20,988 bases of DNA, taken from positions 1 through 20,988 of the IMG/VR virus record IMGVR_UViG_3300035698_007967. One strand, 5' to 3'. Position numbers and translations under genes: made by a program. Within the stretch, counting starts at the first letter, position 1, and every line of letters starts with the position of its first letter. The DNA is from a virus. Under the pieces are notes generated by a model. The model did no database searches. It was not told the DNA's origin and worked only from the letters and a program-made list of their open reading frames with translations. Shown piece after piece: positions 15,800 to 20,988 of the stretch.

Positions 15800-17350
15800 T
15801 TATGGTGCTTTCTTTACTGTTGTTAATCCAATTGAACCCTGATATCCTGCCATATCATAATAAAATTTTTCAGCACCATCTTTAATATACACACCTCTTG
15901 TCAAAGTTAAATGCTGTGTCCATAAATTCCCAAATGTCCAATTATCTGAATACCCCTCTATATAAAAACTTCTCTTTACACTTCCGGTATCATCATAATT
16001 AATCATAGGCCCCGACACCACATCTAACCTTTTACCAAGCCGAACATCTTTTCTTCCAGAAATAACAATAGTGCCACTCTGTAAATAAGGATTATCTTGA
16101 AACCAATGTTTTATAATCTTATTCCAAGACGTTAATAACTGATTATTTATCTGTCCACCGCTGGTTATCGTTAAATACGGTGTGGATAATTTATAAATAC
16201 TCAATCCATACCTTTTACATTCTGCTGCATTTATCCAAGGGAATTCAGGAGCGACCACTGTTGCTGAAATAGCTGAAGATGCCGGATCTTTATCTAAAAA
16301 CTCTGATGCCAGAAAGAACATTGTTCTTCTATCGTGTTCATTTACACCCACTGAGCTTGCTAAGATATCTTGTCCTCCAATTTGAACAACGTCTAAATCT
16401 AAAAAATATCCAATATTACTTAAAAGTGCATCAGAATAATTCTTAAAAGTAAAAGGAATCATCCTTAAATATATACTAGGTTTTTCGTCTTCATCTAATT
16501 CTACAAATAATTCGTTTATAGGGAAATTGCTATATTCTTTTAACATAGACCATAATGACCCCTGAATATCTAAATTCTTAATTAAACATCTGCCATCTAA
16601 CCCCTTTTGAATGTTTTTTAGATTTAAAATATCAAAAAACCTATTATCGGTTCCGCCATAACCACCAAATTTTTGTGCCAATTCGCTAGGCAAGAACCAT
16701 TGCTTCAATCCCTGTTGCCCTTCAAAACCCCCAAAAGCATCTATTTGCTTGCTTAAAAAAACTTGCAATAATGTCTTTATTGCCTCATCAGGAGATACAT
16801 CTAATAATGCTAAAATATTCTTTAAAACCACTTCATTAAAATCTGCTGTGCCTATCCAAGGGTTGATAAATATAAAATATTTATCCAATACTTTGCCAAA
16901 ATCTTGCCCACTAACTGTATACCTTACTGTTCTCGCTCCTGTCTCTGCTGAAATATCATCTGAAAAGTTAACAGAATCTACATTACCAAAACATCTTAAA
17001 TGATACTTATCTGTCTGCCCATTTGTTAAATAAATTAGAATCCAATCTCCTGGGGCAATCTCTGAAAACCAATTCTCTGTAGGCAAAAATGTCAATGTAA
17101 AATATCCAGAAGCGATATTATTTGCCTTTGTATAATTAAAAGCTATAACAGGGTTACTCTCAGAATTATGGTCATAAACAGTATGTTTAACTTGCATTAA
17201 CCCTTCTAAAAAATAATCCTTTTCTGGGTTTTGAACATTATAATGGAATATCTCAACCTTACATTTTGAACTATAAGATTTATATGTATTCTTTGGCATC
17301 TTCTGATGCTCAAACAATGGATTGTCTATTTTTATATCACCTAATGACAT
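15800..17350 (-). CDS. Baseplate hub protein, gp27/gpD-like
   Basis: The product is 516 residues. Residues about 75-160 (GYFTLTFLPTENWFSEIAPGDWILIYL, FGNVDSVNFSDD, ARTVRYTVSGQDFGKVL) match the first barrel of phage hub proteins, where a 'PGD' turn and a 'G-x-V/I' strand recur. The middle (170-320) is helical with aromatic-rich insertions (GLKQWFLPSELAQKFGGYGG), and IKNLDIQGSLWSMLKEYSNFPINELFVELDED marks the second barrel region. The C-terminal part (ITSGGQINNQLLTSWNKIIKHWFQ, RLGKRLDV, FYIEGYSDNW) fits the final hub barrel. The hub connects tail tube, tape measure and spike. The order tape measure, hub, spike supports the call. A TTGGAG ribosome site lies before the ATG, two bases downstream of the tape-measure stop region. 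Confidence 0.8.
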   Translation of the reverse strand: MSLGDIKIDNPLFEHQKMPKNTYKSYSSKCKVEIFHYNVQNPEKDYFLEGLMQVKHTVYDHNSESNPVIAFNYTKANNIASGYFTLTFLPTENWFSEIAPGDWILIYLTNGQTDKYHLRCFGNVDSVNFSDDISAETGARTVRYTVSGQDFGKVLDKYFIFINPWIGTADFNEVVLKNILALLDVSPDEAIKTLLQVFLSKQIDAFGGFEGQQGLKQWFLPSELAQKFGGYGGTDNRFFDILNLKNIQKGLDGRCLIKNLDIQGSLWSMLKEYSNFPINELFVELDEDEKPSIYLRMIPFTFKNYSDALLSNIGYFLDLDVVQIGGQDILASSVGVNEHDRRTMFFLASEFLDKDPASSAISATVVAPEFPWINAAECKRYGLSIYKLSTPYLTITSGGQINNQLLTSWNKIIKHWFQDNPYLQSGTIVISGRKDVRLGKRLDVVSGPMINYDDTGSVKRSFYIEGYSDNWTFGNLWTQHLTLTRGVYIKDGAEKFYYDMAGYQGSIGLTTVKKAP

Positions 17351-17352
17351 TT

Positions 17353-19512
17353 TTACTCCAAATATGAATCTAATTGATCTGGCCTAATTGTGCCCCCATT
17401 CCACATCGCGGGGTCTTTGCCAAAACCACTCCCTAAACTTAACCATAATCCTTGATATCTTGAAGGATTAACCAACCTTCCCCCTCTACTAACTTCTGTA
17501 TGTAAATGTGGCCCCGTACTAGGCCCTTCACTCCCTGAAGCCGCCCCACCACTAAGCCCTAACACTTGTTCAGGTGTAACTATATCCCCCTGTTTAACTG
17601 CAACTTTTGATAAATGCTTAAATGTTATATCAAAACCATAAGGGTCTTTTACTCCTACAGAATGTGGCCCTACACTTGAAACTCTACCCTGGAATGGTAC
17701 ACTAACAGGGCTACCGTACCCCATTTTTACATCCCACCCCGAATGAAAAGAACTAGCGCCTGCTGTTGGAGGAATTCTAGGTCCAAATTGAGAACTAAGC
17801 CCACTGCCTAACCCTAAAAATGTTCCAGCACCACCACTTTGCGCTCTTTCCATCCCATAAGCACCTCGCTTAAAAAAATTCTTTATTGCTCCAAAATAAC
17901 CAACATCCGCAATATCATCACCCACCCCTCCAGTTATTTGAGATAATTCTTTCTGAGCTTTTGTACCATATCTTTTTATTAAACCAGGAACTCCTAATGG
18001 GGTAAAATTAATTAATTTTACAAATGGCAAAACAAGCCCCTCTATTGTTAATAATGATTCTTTAATAGAAGTGATAGCTGGATAAAGTTCTCTTCCTAAT
18101 CTAACTTGATTCATCTCATTTAATGCTTTAACAACTGCTCCTTGTCCGGTTAAACTATCTTTAATTGCCGTTAAATTATCCTTCTCTCCTTCCATCAATT
18201 TTCCTAATTTATCCTTACTCTCTTCGTCTGTCATTTGGAATTGAGGATTCGTTAGATTCGAAATTAACCCTTCAGCTGCTATTGGACTTATCCCCAACTT
18301 TTTAGACCAAACACCAATCCCCTTGCCCCTTAATCCGCCCCCCATCTGTTGAGTTGATTGAGCAAAATTTCTTAATGTCCCCAATGCTCCGCCACCACCC
18401 TGATACGCCCCATACAACTGACTTAAATATTGAAAACCAGAAGTATTTGCCGCTGCTGATCCTGGAGCCGCCTGTATTAATTCACTTAAAGAACTTGGTG
18501 GGGTTAATCCAGAAGTTGTCATCATCATTAAATCCTCTGGAGTTACATTCATTCCACCTTGTTGTAAAGTCTGTTTCATTGACCTCAGCATTAACATTCC
18601 CATGCCACCTTGAGGATTTTGCAATATTTGATTAAACCCACGCACTGCATTAGCACTTACTTGTGGAGTAACCGCTCCACCTGTTCTAGTTAAAGTAGAC
18701 ATTAATGTTGATATTTGTGTGACTGAAGATCCCGCATATTTACCAACTGTTTCTTCCATTAAACTAGCAGTAGTTTGTAAATATTCTCCAATTCTACCTC
18801 TTTCTAGTCTTGTTGCTAATGCGTCTGCATAAACTTGTGCTTGTTGCTTAACTAAATTTTGCCCTCTTCCTCCGGCCTGAGTTCCAATTGCTGAAAATCT
18901 TGTTAGAACATCTGTACCAACTCCAGTCCCCCTACTCATTTCTTGTATATTTTGTAACAGTGCAGGGTTCATTTTACCTGTACCAGTTAATATGCCCTGC
19001 ATTGTTTGAGCTGTTTCCGTAGGGCCATAACCTAATGCTGCCCCCTTACCCATTGCTCCCCAATTTAATTTAGCCCCCATACCTTGCATTCTTAATATAT
19101 GAGGGGCCAACTGTTCGTAAGCACCATACCCCCCAAACACTCTCATTACTCCTGCTGCTGCTACGCCTGCTACGCCCGCGCCCCTTATCCCTATTTTAGA
19201 TAACGCACCTCTACCTGCCCCTGCCAATCCTGCTGCACCACCTACTCCGCCTACTCCGCCTGCCGCTCCTCCTATACCAGCCATCCCCCCACCCATAGGC
19301 CTACCATAAGCATCATATATTGTCGGCTTCTGCATCATCCGATTAACTTTATCTAATTCCTTGAAATAATTTCCCTTGATCATATCATCGTATTGTTTAG
19401 GGAAATCTAATCCAGATTTAAGAGGCTTTTTGAACTTTCTTGAAAATTGTTCATAAGCCCGTTCGGCTTGCTTAGTATCAGCTGTGATCTTTATTTCATG
19501 ACTATGTAGCAC
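17353..19512 (-). CDS. Tail tape-measure protein with C-terminal M23 peptidase
   Basis: The product is 719 residues. The N-terminus (HEIKITADTKQAERAYEQFSRKFKK) is typical of tape measures. A glycine/alanine-rich tract at about 73-130, long helical stretches and hydrophobic segments (for example 490-515) follow. Residues about 589-690 are an M23 metallopeptidase with all key residues visible: H590 and D594 in FHSGWD, H633 in FKHLS, and H669/H671 in GPHLHTE. It should set tail length and, once ejected, cut peptidoglycan cross-links. It opens with GTG at 19512, eleven bases inside the preceding gene, with GGGAG six bases upstream; no in-frame ATG lies nearby, so the GTG start is well supported. 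The length is short to medium for a contractile tail. Confidence 0.88.
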   Translation of the reverse strand: MLHSHEIKITADTKQAERAYEQFSRKFKKPLKSGLDFPKQYDDMIKGNYFKELDKVNRMMQKPTIYDAYGRPMGGGMAGIGGAAGGVGGVGGAAGLAGAGRGALSKIGIRGAGVAGVAAAGVMRVFGGYGAYEQLAPHILRMQGMGAKLNWGAMGKGAALGYGPTETAQTMQGILTGTGKMNPALLQNIQEMSRGTGVGTDVLTRFSAIGTQAGGRGQNLVKQQAQVYADALATRLERGRIGEYLQTTASLMEETVGKYAGSSVTQISTLMSTLTRTGGAVTPQVSANAVRGFNQILQNPQGGMGMLMLRSMKQTLQQGGMNVTPEDLMMMTTSGLTPPSSLSELIQAAPGSAAANTSGFQYLSQLYGAYQGGGGALGTLRNFAQSTQQMGGGLRGKGIGVWSKKLGISPIAAEGLISNLTNPQFQMTDEESKDKLGKLMEGEKDNLTAIKDSLTGQGAVVKALNEMNQVRLGRELYPAITSIKESLLTIEGLVLPFVKLINFTPLGVPGLIKRYGTKAQKELSQITGGVGDDIADVGYFGAIKNFFKRGAYGMERAQSGGAGTFLGLGSGLSSQFGPRIPPTAGASSFHSGWDVKMGYGSPVSVPFQGRVSSVGPHSVGVKDPYGFDITFKHLSKVAVKQGDIVTPEQVLGLSGGAASGSEGPSTGPHLHTEVSRGGRLVNPSRYQGLWLSLGSGFGKDPAMWNGGTIRPDQLDSYLE

Positions 19513-19879
19513 TACTATCTCCCTCTTTTAGTAACCCATTCATTTCATCAGCTGTTATATAATCATCACCCATTTCATCTTTCAGCCAGTCTTCATCACT
19601 CTCTTCTGTGTTTTCTATATATTCTTCTACTCTTGCCCTCTCTTTTTCTTTATCGTCTACAAAATATAAAACCTCAAAATACTCTAACAATAATTCTTCA
19701 AAAGTATACTCCAACAAAAGAGGGTCTTTATATGGCCTATTATATTTGAAACACCACCATCTTTTTAAATAATTTAACAAAGATTGTTCATCTTTAGGTG
19801 TTGCATCAACATTATCTAAAGCCATCTTTCGTATATCATTGATATAATTACTTTTCTGTTGTTTCTGTTTTTTTGTCAT
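19502..19879 (-). CDS. Probable second tail assembly chaperone (gpT/gp14-like position)
   Basis: The product is 125 residues if read from the ATG at 19879. It is strongly acidic overall with many Glu, Asp and aromatic residues (LLNYLKRWWCFKYNRPY, YTFEELLLEYFEVLYFVDD, then an acidic tail with EESDEDWLKDEMGDD). It sits between the first chaperone and the tape measure and overlaps the former by 32 bases, the classic layout of tail assembly chaperone pairs, whose second part is often made only as a frameshift fusion. No convincing ribosome site precedes its ATG (AAGAAAAACAAG only). It may therefore be expressed mainly by frameshift or by coupling. The function rests on position, not on a domain match. 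Confidence 0.62.
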   Translation of the reverse strand: MTKKQKQQKSNYINDIRKMALDNVDATPKDEQSLLNYLKRWWCFKYNRPYKDPLLLEYTFEELLLEYFEVLYFVDDKEKERARVEEYIENTEESDEDWLKDEMGDDYITADEMNGLLKEGDSSAT

Positions 19880-19895
19880 CTTGTTTTTCTTTTTT
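19848..19895 (-). promoter_or_regulatory. Candidate programmed-frameshift window in the chaperone overlap
   Basis: The first chaperone frame remains open to 19848, and the second frame is open from just after a TGA at 19895-19897. Inside this window are two A runs: A6 at 19890-19895 and A7 at 19868-19874. In the A7 run the first frame reads GAC AAA AAA ACA and the second reads ACA AAA AAA CAG. A lysine tRNA can re-pair perfectly after slipping back two bases or forward one base. A fused product would have roughly 245 residues. The shift direction differs from the common -1 type. Confidence 0.4.
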
Positions 19896-20249
19896 CACTT
19901 CTTCAGCAATATCGTTAAAAAACTTAGTTTCAAAATCCATAACATTATTATAAACTTCTACCACCACATTCAAATCATATAAATCTAACCCAAAATCACT
20001 TCCTTCCCACCACTTAGGGAAAGCTGAAATAGTGAACCTTAACTGAGATATCATATTATGAATAAATCCGGTTTCTTTTTCTATGTTAGATAATCCCCCA
20101 TCTAATCTTGCCTTAAATTTAGAAATTTCCGAAATTGTCCTTAAATTAGGCCGATTATAAGTGAATTCTCCACTAAATTTTTCTTTAGTTTGATCTCCAA
20201 CTACATCAATATAAAATGTATGCTGAAAATTAGGTAAATTCTTGTGCAT
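19848..20249 (-). CDS. Probable first tail assembly chaperone (gpG-like position)
   Basis: The product is 133 residues. Beta-rich residues 1-40 (HTFYIDVVGDQTKEKFSGEFTY) are followed by a helical body (LRTISEISKFKARLDGGL, GFIHNMISQLRFTISAFPKWWEG, LYDLNVVVEVYNNVMDFETKFF) and a Lys/Glu-rich tail encoded by A-rich codons. Size, position after the tail tube and before the tape measure, and overlap with the next small gene fit a tail assembly chaperone that coats the tape measure before tube assembly. The ribosome site AAAAGGAGA is strong, so this member of the pair should be made at a higher level than the second. No catalytic motif is visible. Confidence 0.65.
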   Translation of the reverse strand: MHKNLPNFQHTFYIDVVGDQTKEKFSGEFTYNRPNLRTISEISKFKARLDGGLSNIEKETGFIHNMISQLRFTISAFPKWWEGSDFGLDLYDLNVVVEVYNNVMDFETKFFNDIAEEVKKEKQDDKKTETTEK

Positions 20250-20263
20250 AATTATTCTCCTTT

Positions 20264-20271
20264 TATTTATA
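20264..20271 (-). promoter_or_regulatory. T4-late-like TATAAATA box before the chaperone operon
   Basis: TATAAATA, the octamer of T4-type late promoters, lies on the minus strand just upstream of AAAAGGAGA and the ATG at 20249. Transcription would start almost inside the ribosome site, which is unusually close. No -35 hexamer is visible at the normal distance. Similar AAATAAAAGGAG leaders occur before the genes ending at 1861 and 721, so this may simply be an AT-rich leader pattern. Confidence 0.25.
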
Positions 20272-20340
20272 TTGTTCTTTAAATTGTTTTTAGAAAAGAA
20301 ATGTATTTTAGGAAAGATTTTAATATTTTTAATTTATTTT

Positions 20341-20420
20341 AAAAAATAGGGAAGGAAAGGGAAACTATTTTACCTTTTACTTTTCAGGAGGGAGCATGAA
20401 AAAACTACCCCTTCCTTCCC
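20341..20420 (-). terminator. Intrinsic terminator after the tail tube gene
   Basis: On the minus strand GGGAAGGAAGGGG (20420-20408) pairs with CCCTTTCCTTCCC (20361-20349): 13 base pairs with one G-U. The 3' arm is followed by TATTTTTT. The loop is long (46 bases), but the G-C content of the stem stands out sharply from the surrounding AT-rich DNA. It begins five bases after the tube stop codon. It should cut transcription after the highly expressed tube gene and lower expression of the chaperone, tape measure and baseplate genes. Confidence 0.75.
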
Positions 20421-20425
20421 ATCAA

Positions 20426-20905
20426 TTATATTATATTCTGTACACCAGCTTCATCATAAGCCAACAACCCTACAAAATCAAGTGTTTCACTAGCGATATC
20501 TCTTGCCGCTACTGAACCAGACCTTGTAGTCATTTTTACTTCTTCTAATACCATAATATCTTGCTTTGTTGATTTATCATACAACCGAGCGGATATTGTT
20601 CCTTGTGTTAGCATATTCTGTAATTTTGATTGCCACCCTAAAGATACTGGCGAACCTGTGCCTGGTTTAGATTGATTCTTAGGAACTCTAAACCTAGTCA
20701 CACTAAAAGTTACTGTATAATCTGTTTCAGCATATTCTACTGGAGCTAATCTATCTATTGTATGAATAGGAACTAGCCCATGATTTATTGTGTAATTTAT
20801 TGCTGAGGCATATGCTACAGGGCTATTCCCTAAATAAAAAGTAACTTTTGCACCAGTTAACACAGAAGTAGGGTTAACACCTTCATCTACTCTATTTCCA
20901 GACAT
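20426..20905 (-). CDS. Tail tube protein
   Basis: The product is 159 residues, a usual size for the tail tube of a contractile phage. The sequence is beta-rich throughout: GAKVTFYLGNSPVAYASAINYTINHGLVPIHTI, then EYAETDYTVTFSVTRFRVP, then TISARLYDKSTKQDIMVLEEVKMTTRSGSVAARDIASETLDFVGLLAYDEAG. The ordering of hairpins, the ARLYD strand and the final SETLDFVG strand match the tube proteins of myoviruses related to the XkdM type, by eye. These proteins form hexameric rings stacked inside the sheath. A very strong ribosome site (AAAGGAGGATTAAT) precedes the ATG, and a terminator follows the gene, both fitting high output. It lies upstream of the chaperone pair and tape measure, the expected place. 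Confidence 0.8.
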   Translation of the reverse strand: MSGNRVDEGVNPTSVLTGAKVTFYLGNSPVAYASAINYTINHGLVPIHTIDRLAPVEYAETDYTVTFSVTRFRVPKNQSKPGTGSPVSLGWQSKLQNMLTQGTISARLYDKSTKQDIMVLEEVKMTTRSGSVAARDIASETLDFVGLLAYDEAGVQNII

Positions 20906-20928
20906 ATTAATCCTCCTTTAAAATTTAT

Positions 20929-20988
20929 TTACGAAGCAGTATCGTTAATCGCTGCTAATGTTACATTATTGAGAATAAAATCTACTCC
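20929..20988 (-). CDS. C-terminal fragment of an upstream gene (partial)
   Basis: Nineteen codons and a TAA stop are visible at the right edge (GVDFILNNVTLAAINDTAS). The frame continues beyond the window. In most contractile phages the gene before the tube encodes the sheath, so this could be the sheath C-terminus. The fragment is too short to identify by sequence. Confidence 0.5.
   Translation of the reverse strand, partial: GVDFILNNVTLAAINDTAS

Noticed and set aside
17353-19512. Stand-alone endolysin reading of the M23 domain
   Set aside because: The peptidase domain is continuous with a tape-measure-type N-terminus in one frame, with one ribosome site, and lies between chaperone and hub genes.
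20396-20515. Plus-strand mini-frame of 39 codons preceded by AGGAGGGAGC
   Set aside because: The ribosome-site-like purines fall in the terminator loop and the rest is antisense to the tail tube gene. It would be the only plus-strand gene in the window and the peptide shows nothing recognisable.
1-20988. tRNA genes, CRISPR arrays, insertion sequences or attachment sites
   Set aside because: No cloverleaf-like segment, regular repeat-spacer array, transposase gene or terminal repeats were seen. Almost all sequence is accounted for by coding frames.

Overview
The window is a densely packed stretch of a tailed-phage (Caudoviricetes) genome, or a prophage, with a contractile, myovirus-type tail. 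Every supported gene is on the minus strand, so transcription runs from high to low coordinates. The DNA is AT-rich. Most genes have a strong purine-rich Shine-Dalgarno sequence (AGGAG or AAGGAG type), and gaps are only a few bases or are ATGA-type overlaps. The host cannot be read directly. The strong Shine-Dalgarno use and a CsaB-type pyruvyltransferase gene would fit an AT-rich Firmicute or a similar bacterium, but this is inference.

In transcription order (right to left), the tail core comes first: the last 19 codons of an upstream gene, a tail tube gene, a strong intrinsic terminator, two overlapping small genes that look like the tail assembly chaperone pair, and a tape-measure protein with an intact C-terminal M23 peptidase. 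The central baseplate follows: a gp27/gpD-like hub, a gp5/gpV-like spike ending in a PAAR-like tip, a small unknown gene, a 513-residue unknown structural protein, and a 609-residue protein that appears to fuse a LysM/gp53-like segment to a gp25/gpW-like segment. The wedge region holds a very large baseplate J (gp6-like) protein and a P2 gpI-like protein.

Two homing-endonuclease-type genes flank the gpI-like gene. One is a zinc-ribbon PD-(D/E)XK protein and the other is a short, probably truncated GIY-YIG protein. Beyond them is the adsorption region: a 360-residue fibre or baseplate-connector protein, a glycine-rich tail fibre/adhesin, a small membrane protein and a small virion-type protein. 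The left end carries two carbohydrate genes, a GT4-type glycosyltransferase and a polysaccharide pyruvyltransferase cut by the window edge. They may modify host surface glycan or the virion.

The points most worth a second look are these: a modular repeat system shared between baseplate proteins, including a duplicated composite module of about 160 residues in the J protein; the gp53-like/gp25-like fusion; the A-rich overlap that could support a -2 or +1 frameshift between the chaperone genes; the glycan-modifying pair next to the fibre genes; and the two endonuclease genes on either side of one baseplate gene.
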